In this document: one piece after another, positions 9,227-17,766 of the stretch | Layout of the letters: every line of letters starts with the position of its first letter | Numbering within the stretch: the stretch's first letter is position 1 | Origin: Lachnospiraceae bacterium | GTDB lineage: Bacteria; Bacillota; Clostridia; Lachnospirales; Lachnospiraceae | Direction: 5' to 3' | Length of the DNA: 64,000 nucleotides | Assembly: GCA_017511045.1 (NCBI GenBank) | Contig: JAFWLM010000005.1 | Location: 1 to 64,000 of the forward strand | Notes under the pieces: generated by a model | The model's input: only the letters and a program-made list of their open reading frames with translations | The model's database searches: none | What the model was told of the DNA's origin: nothing | Position numbers and translations under genes: made by a program

Positions 9227-10534
9227 ATGAAAAAGACAAAGTTATCTGCGAAATTCTGGACCACACTGGTGATCTTCAGCCTTGTCGGGCAGATTGCCTG
9301 GGTCGTCGAGAACATGTATTTCAATGTGTTCATCTATAAAATGTTCCGCGCGTCCGCTGCTGATATTTCCTTCATGGTTGCTGCAAGCGCTGTTGTCGCA
9401 ACACTGACGACCATTTTTATCGGTGCGCTCTCAGATAAGCTTGGTAAACGCAAGGTCTTCATGTGCGGAGGCTATATCATCTGGGGTATCACCATCTTAG
9501 CCTTTGCGTTCATCCGCTCGGATGTGATCAGTTCGATGTTTGCAGTGACTACATCGGCAGCTTCCATCGGAGTCACACTTGTCATCATCATGGACTGCGT
9601 CATGACCTTTTTCGGATCAACTGCAAATGACGCCTGCTATAACGCCTGGCTGACAGACTCGACCGATTCCACAAACAGAGGCGGCGCTGAGGGCATCAAC
9701 GCGATGATGCCGCTCATTGCGATCCTTGTGGTATTTGGCGGCTTTATGGGATTTGATCTGGACCTTCCCGAAAGCTGGACAACGATCTTCCTGATTATCG
9801 GAATCACGGTTTCCGTGATCGGGATCCTTGGTATTTTTATCGTCAAAGAGCCTTCAATTGATAAATCCGCCAATGATAAATATTGGGCGAACATCATCTA
9901 CGGATTCCGTCCGTCTGTAATGAAACAGAATCCGATCCTTTATGCTTCGCTTGCGGCATTTGCGATCTTTAATATTTCCATTCAGATCTTTATGCCCTAT
10001 CTGATCCTTTACTATGAGGTCTCGCTGGGTATGGAAAACTATGTAATGGTTATGGCACCAGCAATTATCGTAGCAGCAGCCGTGACCTTCTTTTACGGAA
10101 AATTCTATGACAGAGTCCATTTCCGGGTCGCGGTGATCCCGGCTATGATCATGCTTGCGATCGGCTATCTGCTTCTGCTCTTCTTCCGCGGAACGGCACT
10201 GGTCTTTATCGGATCCCTCTTTATGATGAGCGGATATCTTGCAGGCATGGCCGTCTTTGGTGCCATGATCCGTGATTATACACCGGAAAACAGAGCCGGC
10301 ATGTTCCAGGGGCTCCGTATTGTCGGACAGGTTCTGATCCCCGGGATCATCGGTCCTGCGATCGGTGCAGCGGTGCTCAAAAACGCAGAGCAGATCATTA
10401 ATTCTGACGGAACGACCTCTTTTATTCCAAACGCGAATATCTTTCTTGCTGCTCTGATCGCAGCAGTCTGCGTCGTTCCTGTGCTTCTAGTCATCTTCAG
10501 AATGTTAAAGAAGGAGAAGGTAAATGCCGGCTGA
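9227..10534 (+). CDS. MFS / GPH-type sugar-cation symporter
   Basis: 435 residues with about twelve hydrophobic helices and no signal peptide. The loop after helix 2 carries GALSDKLGKRK, a variant of the MFS GxxxDRxGRR motif. Charged, aromatic-rich early helices (WVVENMYFNVF) and length fit the glycoside-pentoside-hexuronide branch, which imports oligosaccharides or glycosides with sodium or protons. The gene overlaps the downstream glycoside hydrolase by 11 bases, so the two products probably handle the same sugar: the symporter brings in an intact glycoside and the hydrolase cuts it in the cytoplasm. The sugar itself is unknown. Confidence 0.85.
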   Translation: MKKTKLSAKFWTTLVIFSLVGQIAWVVENMYFNVFIYKMFRASAADISFMVAASAVVATLTTIFIGALSDKLGKRKVFMCGGYIIWGITILAFAFIRSDVISSMFAVTTSAASIGVTLVIIMDCVMTFFGSTANDACYNAWLTDSTDSTNRGGAEGINAMMPLIAILVVFGGFMGFDLDLPESWTTIFLIIGITVSVIGILGIFIVKEPSIDKSANDKYWANIIYGFRPSVMKQNPILYASLAAFAIFNISIQIFMPYLILYYEVSLGMENYVMVMAPAIIVAAAVTFFYGKFYDRVHFRVAVIPAMIMLAIGYLLLLFFRGTALVFIGSLFMMSGYLAGMAVFGAMIRDYTPENRAGMFQGLRIVGQVLIPGIIGPAIGAAVLKNAEQIINSDGTTSFIPNANIFLAALIAAVCVVPVLLVIFRMLKKEKVNAG

Positions 10535-12260
10535 ATATTGCCAGTTAACGACATATGGTCACGAAGACATCCCTGAGATCCCCTGGGATGTTTATCCGCG
10601 TCCACAGCTGAAACGAAACAGTTTTATTAATCTGAACGGATGGTGGGACTTTACTGTACAGTCAGTTGAAAATGATCCTGCCGTTTTCCCAGAAAGAAAT
10701 GCCGATAAGATTCGTGTTCCGTATCCAGTTGAGTCCAAACTTTCCGGAATTCAGAAGCATTTTCCTGAAGGAACAGCGTTATGGTACAGACGTGATCTTC
10801 CTTCTGTTTCTCTGAAAGAAAATGAACGCCTGCTTCTCCACATCGATGCCGTCGACCAGGAAGCAGATATTTATATCAACGATCAATTCGTATCCCATAT
10901 TCATACGTTTGAGGGATATGGGGGAATCGATATCACTTCATTTTTGCGGGAGCAGAATACGCTTACGGTCTGCGTTACAGATGATCTCAATCGAAAAGAA
11001 TTTCCATACGGCAAGCAGACCCTGAAACGGGGCGGCATGTGGTATACCCCGTTTTCCGGGATTTGGCAGAGCGTTTGGATGGAGATCGTTCCGGAAAACC
11101 ATATTCAGGAAATACAAATAGAGCCGGGACTTTCTGAAGCAAAAATCACTGTTTTTCCGGCGAAAAACAGCAGCGGGGATGAAGATGGATATCTCCTCTT
11201 TGAAGGAAAAAAGATCCCTCTTGTTTCCGGATCCGCAGCACTTGCCCCAAACGATCCGGTCTGCTGGACACCGGAGGATCCCAGGCTTTACAACTTTACG
11301 ATCCATTACGACGAAGATGAAGTTGAGTCCTACTTTGCGCTTCGCACCCTGTCGATCCAGGATACAGAAAACGGAAGGCGCCTGTGCCTGAACGGCAAGC
11401 CGTACTTCTTCCATGGGCTCCTAGATCAGGGGTATTGGCCAGACGGCATCTGTACGCCGCCGGATCCTTCCTGTTTTGCAGAAGATATCAGGGCGATGAA
11501 AGCACTTGGATTCAACACCCTTCGCAAGCACATCAAACGGGAACCGTCGCAGTTTTATTACGAATGCGACCGACTCGGCATGATCGTATTCCAGGATATG
11601 ATCAATAACGGATGCTATTCCTTTTTCAGGGATACTCTGCTTCCGACCATTGGCATCAGGAAACTGAATGACAGCAAAACGGAAAAAGAGCCGAAGGTCA
11701 GGGAAATGTTTAATTCCTCTATGCGTCTTATGGTTTCGCATTTGATAAACTATCCTTCTATCTGTCTCTGGACAATCTTTAACGAAGGCTGGGGACAGTT
11801 TGAAAGCTGCAAAGCTTATGAAGAACTGAAAGAACTGGATCCTTCGAGATTCATTGATACCGCATCCGGATGGTTTCATCCGGAACAAAGTGATGTGGAA
11901 AGCCTGCATGTTTATTTCAAACAATTCCGGATGCCGAGATCAGAAAAGCCTGTGCTGCTCTCTGAATTTGGCGGTTATTCCTTAAAACTGAAAGATCATT
12001 CCTTCAACTTAAAAAAGACATACGGCTATCGTTTTTACAAAGAAACTGCAGCCTTTCAGACTGCAGTTGAAAAACTATATCGCGAGGAGATCCTCCCCTC
12101 AGTAAAGGCCGGGCTTTCAGGCGCGATCTATACGCAGGTCTCCGATGTCGAAGATGAAACGAACGGTCTGTTAACTTACGACCGGGCCATCTGCAAAGTG
12201 GATAAAAAAGTATTTTCGGATATTGCAAAAATACTAGCTGGCAGTCATCCCGTTATCTGA
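10524..12260 (+). CDS. glycoside hydrolase family 2 enzyme, cytoplasmic
   Basis: 578 residues, no signal peptide. Order of parts: N-terminal jelly-roll sugar-binding domain (about 25-190, with NLNGWWDF), immunoglobulin-like sandwich (about 190-285), TIM barrel (285-578). The acid/base glutamate is in TIFNEGWGQFE and the nucleophile glutamate in VLLSEFGGYS, both as in GH2. At 578 residues it resembles beta-glucuronidase or short beta-galactosidase/mannosidase types rather than the 1000-residue LacZ. The ATG sits inside the last codons of the symporter and has AAGGAG upstream, indicating translational coupling. Exact substrate cannot be read from sequence; no uronic acid pathway gene is adjacent. 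Confidence 0.9.
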   Translation: MPAEYCQLTTYGHEDIPEIPWDVYPRPQLKRNSFINLNGWWDFTVQSVENDPAVFPERNADKIRVPYPVESKLSGIQKHFPEGTALWYRRDLPSVSLKENERLLLHIDAVDQEADIYINDQFVSHIHTFEGYGGIDITSFLREQNTLTVCVTDDLNRKEFPYGKQTLKRGGMWYTPFSGIWQSVWMEIVPENHIQEIQIEPGLSEAKITVFPAKNSSGDEDGYLLFEGKKIPLVSGSAALAPNDPVCWTPEDPRLYNFTIHYDEDEVESYFALRTLSIQDTENGRRLCLNGKPYFFHGLLDQGYWPDGICTPPDPSCFAEDIRAMKALGFNTLRKHIKREPSQFYYECDRLGMIVFQDMINNGCYSFFRDTLLPTIGIRKLNDSKTEKEPKVREMFNSSMRLMVSHLINYPSICLWTIFNEGWGQFESCKAYEELKELDPSRFIDTASGWFHPEQSDVESLHVYFKQFRMPRSEKPVLLSEFGGYSLKLKDHSFNLKKTYGYRFYKETAAFQTAVEKLYREEILPSVKAGLSGAIYTQVSDVEDETNGLLTYDRAICKVDKKVFSDIAKILAGSHPVI

Positions 12261-12592
12261 ACTTTTATCTGCAAGGAAATAGCAGATCAGCCATAAGGAC
12301 AAATAGAACAGAGCTGTGGATATACAATGACACCAGACAAGTTTAGGCGAGATCTTATCCGCCATAAGAAAGAATAGCAGACCGATGAAAAGCAGCCGGT
12401 GAAAAAAGCCTTTCTGCAGTGGTTTTCCTGTCAACGCAAAAAGAACAAGTACGATAGCGGCGGCGACTTTTACGATCGTCGGAACCCAGAGTTGCATCGG
12501 GCATCACTGCAATTAACACCGTCTTTAGAACAGCAAACGCCACTATAAGAATTGTTAATATAAGCTGAGAAGTTGTTAGTTTTTTTTGTCAT
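12234..12592 (-). pseudogene. decayed YhhN-like (lysoplasmalogenase family) membrane protein
   Basis: Three partial reading frames join into one hydrophobic protein. From the ATG at 12592 the frame breaks at an eight-T run (12580-12587); removing one base gives MTKKLTTSQLILTILIVAF and continues VLKTVLIAVMPDA. Near 12495 another shift leads into the frame LWVPTIVKVAAAIVLVLF, which runs on through GLLFFLMADK and then stops at 12234. The joined text is about 115 residues, half the usual YhhN length of about 210, so an internal or C-terminal part is also lost. YhhN proteins are multi-helix membrane enzymes of the TMEM86 family. Two frameshifts plus shortening argue for decay; sequencing error could explain one, not all. 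Confidence 0.5.
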
Positions 12593-12604
12593 CTTTCAAT
12601 CCCC

Positions 12605-13630
12605 TTAATACCGGTTATGCACTTTCTCTGCAAAGCACATTACATCTTTTATTTGAATCTCCGTTCCGTCATCCAGAACCGCTTTTCCGTTCATGCGGCC
12701 GAAGACCTGATGCTGGTCGGAAACCAGCAGCTTGAAATCCAGTTTCGCTGCTCGATCCAATACCGGTGTAAATTCTGTTTCAAAACGCCCGTCGGAAGAA
12801 GTAAACTTCCACGGATCCATATATCCACTCTCCGGAATACAGAAAGTAATATCATCCAGTTTATGCACAACGCTGTTATAGAAAAGAACGTTCTCTGATG
12901 CTGCCTTCGTATTTCCGAAGCCATAGCCGATGTTAAAACCGAATGCGTTCCCATTGATATCCGCGTTGCCGGAACCCCAGAACCATGTGTTATCATAGGT
13001 CCAGACTCCTCTTCCCCAGTCCAGCGTTCCGAAATCCGTCTCCGGATCAAACTCATAACGAACTCCATCGTACTCCATATATCCAGACGCGCGCATACAG
13101 TTGATCTTCTGATTATAATAAAACGCATGCTTTTTGTCCCACGGTGTTGCGATCACCATCGAATCCATTTCCGGCTGCTGAAGAACGATGTCGCAGGAAA
13201 ACGGTTTTCCTTCATAAAAGCGGTCAAAAGCACAGGTGATGTGGCGGGTTCCGTCCTCCACTGCAAATTTCATCTGCAGCCTTTTATCGGAATACTCCGT
13301 GATACCGGAAGAAGAATCTGACGGAAGTTTCAGTTTCCCCATTGGAAAGGCATTCAGCACTGTCTCCGTATGCTCCCAGGGTTCACCGTCAAAACTAAGA
13401 AGTGAGACCGACTGCAGCCCGATGTAGCCGTCATCCGAAATCGTAAAAGCTCCGGCAAACTTATCGTTCAGAACAAGATAATAATCCCATTCCTTGATCC
13501 GGAATTTCGGAGCTTTGATCATGCTTCGGTCATACTGCTGCACAAGCGAGCGCGACCAACCGGGCTCTCTGAGTTCCCCCTGCTCATCCAGCAAAAGCTG
13601 TCTGTTTGTTACCTCATGATTCCTTCCCAT
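12605..13630 (-). CDS. DUF2804 family protein
   Basis: 341 residues, soluble, no signal peptide. The N-terminus reads NRQLLLDEQGELREPGW, the diagnostic opening of DUF2804, and the C-terminal half has DWGRGVWTYDNTWFWGSGN, another conserved block. The fold is probably a lipocalin-like or AttH-like beta barrel pair, which suggests binding of a lipid or other hydrophobic ligand, but function is unknown. GGGAGAG precedes the ATG at good distance. It lies downstream of the URO-D-family gene on the same strand, separated by a hairpin at 13661, and upstream of the YhhN-like remnant, itself from a lipid-related family. Confidence 0.85.
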   Translation of the reverse strand: MGRNHEVTNRQLLLDEQGELREPGWSRSLVQQYDRSMIKAPKFRIKEWDYYLVLNDKFAGAFTISDDGYIGLQSVSLLSFDGEPWEHTETVLNAFPMGKLKLPSDSSSGITEYSDKRLQMKFAVEDGTRHITCAFDRFYEGKPFSCDIVLQQPEMDSMVIATPWDKKHAFYYNQKINCMRASGYMEYDGVRYEFDPETDFGTLDWGRGVWTYDNTWFWGSGNADINGNAFGFNIGYGFGNTKAASENVLFYNSVVHKLDDITFCIPESGYMDPWKFTSSDGRFETEFTPVLDRAAKLDFKLLVSDQHQVFGRMNGKAVLDDGTEIQIKDVMCFAEKVHNRY

Positions 13631-13654
13631 AAAAAACTCTCCCGAACATCGTCG

Positions 13655-13680
13655 TTCAAAGGGGCATCCGCAGATGCCCC
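13655..13680 (-). terminator. hairpin between the URO-D-family and DUF2804 genes
   Basis: GGGGCATC (13661-13668) and GATGCCCC (13673-13680) form a perfect 8-bp stem with a four-base loop. The reverse-strand tail is TTTGAAC, so as a terminator it is weak; partial readthrough into DUF2804 is likely. Confidence 0.55.
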
Positions 13681-13709
13681 TTCATTCTATTATTCAGAAA
13701 CTGCCATAA

Positions 13710-14960
13710 TCAATACTTGCCGTAATCAAATGCAGTCTCCATCATTGCTTCAACATTTGCGACCGGCACATCGTCGATGGTGTCGGAAAGGTCGAAGATG
13801 TATCCGCCATCTACCGCACAGATGTCAAACAGCTCTTTCACTGCGTCCTTGACCTGCTGCGGGGTTCCGAGGCGAAGTACCTGTGAGCTTAAGCCTCCGG
13901 AGATGCAGTGATCTTTTCCAACGATTCTCTTTGCCTCTTTCATATCGACGTCTTCAAAATGGTACAGGCACTTGCCCGGCGTAATTTCTTTGATACGCTC
14001 TAAGCGGCTGTCATATTTGCCCTCGGTGTAGACCAGCGGCGTGTAGCCCATAGAGATCAAAGCCTCAAGCAGTCTCTGCAGTGTCGGCCAGTAGAACTCA
14101 TCATACTGCTCCGGTCCCATGAAGCCATCCAGACCTTTGTGGAGCGGGATGAAGACAAAGAGACCGTTTGCGTGCTGCATCTGTCCGATAGCGCCATAGA
14201 GGGAAGCCGGATAGAACATTTCGGTTGCTGCCTTGACCTCGTCCGGATGCTCATAAAGATCAGCCATTGTATCGATCGTGCCGCGAAGTGTATCAGACAG
14301 CATATCGAATGCGGTCGTTACGATAGCTCCGGCCCAGATCGGGAAGCCCATCTCCATCATCTCCTGCTCGAACGCTGCGACTTCACCCAGCCATGCGGCA
14401 CTCATCTGTCCTACCTCATTCAGAGTCTGCGCGATCTCCACGATCTGAGGATTTGCAAACTGCACCATAGCAGCCGGGATCGAATATGCGCTCATCGTCG
14501 GAATGCTGATATTTTTCAGCCCCTCTAACGCCCCATACGTTCTCGGAAGCCATTTGTTCAGGAACCATCCCGACGCATCGGAAAGCAGTTCCGGATATTC
14601 TCCGTCTGCCAGATACGGTTTTTCAATGTACTGGAAAATGTTTCTCGGATCCACTTTTCCTCCCGGCTGTCCCGGCCACTGGAACAGTTTCGCATCGAGT
14701 TTTTCCATGATCGGACCCTGTCCCAGGAAAAGCGAAGCGTATCCGATTCCCATATCCGGCTGGAAATAGTTCAGGAATTTCCGATATGCATCCTTTGCTT
14801 TTTCCGTATCATAGAAGCACTCAGCAATCGTGTACCCTGCCCAAAGATACGGGAAAGACTGAAAGAATGGAACCACCGGAACACGGTCCGTCTTTTCCAT
14901 TGCAATTGCTTTCTTTATACGATTTAACCGCTCATCGTATATTGCTTTGTTGTCAGCCAT
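13710..14960 (-). CDS. uroporphyrinogen decarboxylase-family protein, probably a corrinoid-type methyltransferase
   Basis: 416 residues, longer than HemE (about 350). The family TIM-barrel pattern is seen in DRVPVVPFFQSFPYLWAGYT at the N-terminus and in VDMKEAKRIVGKDHCISGG and DGGYIFDLSDTIDD near the end, where HemE-like proteins bind their ligand and MtaA/CmuA-like proteins carry the zinc site. The HemE-specific N-terminal arginine motif is not evident. In anaerobes such proteins commonly move methyl groups between corrinoid proteins and thiols or substrates. No corrinoid protein is adjacent, so this is inference. AGGAGG lies before the ATG. It is divergent from an MFS carrier, which may supply its substrate. 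Confidence 0.75.
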   Translation of the reverse strand: MADNKAIYDERLNRIKKAIAMEKTDRVPVVPFFQSFPYLWAGYTIAECFYDTEKAKDAYRKFLNYFQPDMGIGYASLFLGQGPIMEKLDAKLFQWPGQPGGKVDPRNIFQYIEKPYLADGEYPELLSDASGWFLNKWLPRTYGALEGLKNISIPTMSAYSIPAAMVQFANPQIVEIAQTLNEVGQMSAAWLGEVAAFEQEMMEMGFPIWAGAIVTTAFDMLSDTLRGTIDTMADLYEHPDEVKAATEMFYPASLYGAIGQMQHANGLFVFIPLHKGLDGFMGPEQYDEFYWPTLQRLLEALISMGYTPLVYTEGKYDSRLERIKEITPGKCLYHFEDVDMKEAKRIVGKDHCISGGLSSQVLRLGTPQQVKDAVKELFDICAVDGGYIFDLSDTIDDVPVANVEAMMETAFDYGKY

Positions 14961-15264
14961 ATTACCTACCTCCTATAAGAATAAAATATTTTATGCCCCT
15001 TATTATCTTGCTGTTCAGGGCTTATGCACATTCCCCCATTCTGTTTGATGGATCTCAAAGCATCCTTCTCAAATGACACTCTGTGAATCACTATACTTTT
15101 AGATAACTACAGTATACTCTGCCCCTTTTTATGGCTCAAGTATAATCTGAACACGAAACCGCTTACTCCGGGCAGCCTGCAAAGAGATCTATACGTTATT
15201 TCTATACTCTTGACCGCGCCCGAAATCTATAATAGATTAGAGAAAAACAGGGAGAATCTTCGCG
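14961..15264. promoter_or_regulatory. divergent intergenic region, no gene
   Basis: 304 bases between the divergent URO-D-family gene and MFS carrier. AT-rich with several TATAAT-like words (for example in TATAATCTG near 15140 and TCTATAATAG near 15228) but no -35/-10 pair at 16-18 bases that I trust. No open frame, RNA motif or long dyad is evident. Confidence 0.35.
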
Positions 15265-16431
15265 ATGAGTAAAGGAAGAATTAAGATTGGTATCTTTGCT
15301 TATTCACTGCTTGCCATGGGAGCCATCGGTTTGAACAGCGTGCTTTCCGATATGGCAGATTATTTCCATGTGTCCGATACAACGATCGCTTTGATCGCTT
15401 CCATCCCCTGTATCGTCATTATCGTAGTCACGCTTTTCTTAGGAAAGGTGTTGGAACACATCTCGCAGAAGAGAGTCGGCATCTTCGGTGCTCTCTGTTT
15501 TCTGGTCGGGGGACTTCTTCCTCTTGTACTTGATAATCTGATCCTGATTTTCATCTGCCGCGCCGTGACTGGAATCGGCATTGCTATTTCACAGGTCTTT
15601 ATGGCGTCACTCAATGCGGAATTTTTTGAAGAAGAGGAACGTCCGCCTGTTCAAGGTCTTGCTTCAGCGGCTCAAACAGCCGGCATGATCATCATGTGCC
15701 TCTGCTCCGGCTTCCTTGCCACGATCAGCTGGCGTGCATGCTTCCTGGTTCACCTCGTGGGATTGTTAGGCCTGCTCGCAATGATCTTCTGCATCCCAGA
15801 CAGAAAGCCTGCAAAGAAACAGCCTGAAGAACATAAAGAAAAATCGCATTTGAACATCCGCACTTTCGGATGGTTCCTGCTCATGTTTTTCATCTTCTTG
15901 ATCATTCTGATATACGCCAATAACCTCTCTTTCCTTCTTGTGGAAAAAGGGATAGGAACAGCCGCGGACACAGGACTTGCACTTTCCGTTTATGCATTCG
16001 GCGGGCTTCTCACCGGTCTTATCTACGGAAAGATCGACCGTTTCTTAGGAACCTGGAAACTTCCGCTTTCCATGTTCCTTCTGGCTGCTATGTTTTTCAT
16101 CACAACGCTTGCCCAAAGCATGCCGGTGATCTATATCGGCGGGTTTATCGGCGGAGTCGGCCTGTCATTATTCTTCCCTCAGATCATTCTTTATACCGGT
16201 CTTTCAGTAGAGCCGGCCGTGATACCGGTCGCAGTCTCACTGCTTACCTGTTTCCAGAATCTCGGACAGATCCTCTGCCCATATGCCATCAACCCGCTTG
16301 CAACAATGCTGTCCAATGAATCAAACGTTCAGCAGATCAAAATGTATATCGGCATGGCAGCGTTCCTGATCCTTGCGGTAATTTTGCTGTTTTATTCAGT
16401 AAGAAGGACCCGACGGGAACGGGCGGTCTGA
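15265..16431 (+). CDS. MFS transporter
   Basis: 388 residues, about twelve membrane helices split by a charged central loop (PDRKPAKKQPEEHKEKSH). The family motif after helix 2 is degenerate (LGKVLEHISQKRVG). GGGAGA precedes the ATG. It is a single-domain carrier without accessory genes; the nearest likely partner is the divergent URO-D-family gene, so uptake of a methylated compound is a possible but unproven role. A drug-efflux role is equally open. Its 3' end faces the Pr6Pr-type gene with a hairpin between them. Confidence 0.8.
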   Translation: MSKGRIKIGIFAYSLLAMGAIGLNSVLSDMADYFHVSDTTIALIASIPCIVIIVVTLFLGKVLEHISQKRVGIFGALCFLVGGLLPLVLDNLILIFICRAVTGIGIAISQVFMASLNAEFFEEEERPPVQGLASAAQTAGMIIMCLCSGFLATISWRACFLVHLVGLLGLLAMIFCIPDRKPAKKQPEEHKEKSHLNIRTFGWFLLMFFIFLIILIYANNLSFLLVEKGIGTAADTGLALSVYAFGGLLTGLIYGKIDRFLGTWKLPLSMFLLAAMFFITTLAQSMPVIYIGGFIGGVGLSLFFPQIILYTGLSVEPAVIPVAVSLLTCFQNLGQILCPYAINPLATMLSNESNVQQIKMYIGMAAFLILAVILLFYSVRRTRRERAV

Positions 16432-16474
16432 GATAGAATTCTTTAAGATCCAACAGATGTAATTCACGCACATA

Positions 16475-16501
16475 AAAACGGACACTGTCAGGTGTCCGTT
16501 T
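16475..16501 (-). terminator. hairpin terminator between convergent genes
   Basis: AAACGGACAC and GTGTCCGTTT form a 10-bp stem around TGTCAG. The reverse-strand tail is TTTTTATG, a good U-tract for the Pr6Pr operon; the forward tail is only GTTTCCTC. Confidence 0.75.
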
Positions 16502-16516
16502 CCTCATTAAGAATGT

Positions 16517-17197
16517 TCAGCGCTTTACGATCTTTTTCAGCAAGCCGAGAATGCCGAGATACAAAAGGCCGAAGATCAGTAAAAGGATCATCAGCGCAAT
16601 GATCCACCAGCCTGATCCCATGAAAGGAAGTTTTTTGGTAAAGCCAAAGGCTCCCGCGGGACTTCCCCAATCCAGAAAAAAGTAAGGATAATTATGCCCC
16701 GGAGAAAACTGCCATCCGCGCACAAAGCCAATTCCGGCATATGCCGCATACAGCAGCGGCGGGATCAGTACAAAAAAGACATATTTGACTTTGATATTGG
16801 AGTAAACTCCTGTCACAAAAAAGTCGATGATCGATGCGAGCGGCACCACCACATGTGTCAGGATATTCGCAAGACTCCAGGCTTCTATCTTGATCGTCGG
16901 TGCCAGAATAAAGCAGAACACGACGCCGGTCAGTGTGATAGAAACAGTTCCCACCAGTTTGATCACATACCATGCTGCAGAGAACTTCCCCTTTTTCAGC
17001 ATAATGACTGCGCCGATCAGGCAGATAAGAGCCATTAAAATATTGGACTGGATTGTAAAATACATAAAGACTGTCGAACCGCCCATAAAATGTTCTCTGC
17101 CGGCAATGGCACTGATGATCGTACCAAGAATTGCCGACACAAACACGATCACTTTTAAAATCAGTGATGTAACTTTAACAGGTTTTGAGAGTTCCAT
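16517..17197 (-). CDS. Pr6Pr-type integral membrane protein
   Basis: 226 residues with about six membrane helices. The words FMYFTIQSNILMAL, ANILTHVVVPLASIIDFFV and HNYPYFFLDW match the Pr6Pr family of small bacterial membrane proteins related to eukaryotic FAR-17a/AIG1-like (ADTRP) hydrolases, including a conserved Asn and His within helices. Eukaryotic relatives hydrolyse fatty-acid esters of hydroxy fatty acids; bacterial function is unknown. The gene begins two bases after the stop of a small single-helix protein and is probably translated with it. Confidence 0.75.
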   Translation of the reverse strand: MELSKPVKVTSLILKVIVFVSAILGTIISAIAGREHFMGGSTVFMYFTIQSNILMALICLIGAVIMLKKGKFSAAWYVIKLVGTVSITLTGVVFCFILAPTIKIEAWSLANILTHVVVPLASIIDFFVTGVYSNIKVKYVFFVLIPPLLYAAYAGIGFVRGWQFSPGHNYPYFFLDWGSPAGAFGFTKKLPFMGSGWWIIALMILLLIFGLLYLGILGLLKKIVKR

Positions 17198-17199
17198 GA

Positions 17200-17436
17200 T
17201 CAGTCTTCCAGATACTCGATCGGTACTTCTTCTTCGTCTTCAGATACTTCTTCATTCCTGCAGCAGTCAGGAAGTTCCTTATCAGAACAGCAAAACGGAT
17301 GCCACTTTGGCGGCTCAGGCAGCTCTTCCCCTTTGATCCACGCCATGATCACTCTCCTGTGAATGATCAGAAATACAGCCGTCGCTGATGCGATCACAGA
17401 TGCAATTGCGATGACGATTATTTTCCAGGTTTTCAT
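17200..17436 (-). CDS. small membrane protein with a Cys-rich acidic tail
   Basis: 78 residues, not recognised. One N-terminal helix (about residues 5-26) acts as signal anchor, followed by a basic turn (HRRVIMAW) and a tail containing two cysteine pairs, FCCSD and DCCRN, and ending in a run of acidic residues (VSEDEEEVPIEYLED). Four cysteines plus an upstream His could bind a metal. It overlaps no other gene and ends two bases before the Pr6Pr-type ATG, implying one operon. The AGGTGAATACAA before the ATG supplies a reasonable ribosome site. Confidence 0.65.
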   Translation of the reverse strand: MKTWKIIVIAIASVIASATAVFLIIHRRVIMAWIKGEELPEPPKWHPFCCSDKELPDCCRNEEVSEDEEEVPIEYLED

Positions 17437-17766
17437 TTTGTATTCACCTCTTTATCCCCACAAGGAATGTTCTCTTTGTTATTTGATAATATTATACCAA
17501 AAAAATCAGATTCTCCACACATTTTGTTGAGAATCCTTCTTTCATCGTCCTGGATAAATGCCCTGGAAAGAAAGACTGTCGCATCCGGTCCGGTAATCGT
17601 TATTGCCGTTCCGCTTAATCCGGAATGAATGTAACAGCTTTCTTTCCATAAATACAGGTTGCATTGTATGTTACGGGATAATAAAATAAAAGAACAGAAA
17701 TAGACAATCTATCGAATTTCGACAGATTGACGAATTGTGTCTGATTTCTTAACAGGAGGATACCGT
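17437..17766. promoter_or_regulatory. divergent intergenic region with TetR promoter
   Basis: 330 bases between the small membrane-protein operon and the tetR gene, with no convincing gene. On the reverse strand TATAAT occurs near 17490 and may be the -10 of the small operon. On the forward strand TTGCAT (17659-17664) and TAAAAT (17682-17687) are 17 bases apart and lie just before the operator at 17705. Confidence 0.5.
17705..17729 (+). promoter_or_regulatory. 25-bp near-perfect dyad, probable TetR operator
   Basis: CAATCT-A-TCGAA, one central base, then TTCGA-C-AGATTG: twelve-base arms that match except at one symmetrical position pair. It sits about 17 bases downstream of the candidate -10 and 25 bases before the tetR ribosome site, where bound repressor would block transcription. 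Confidence 0.7.
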
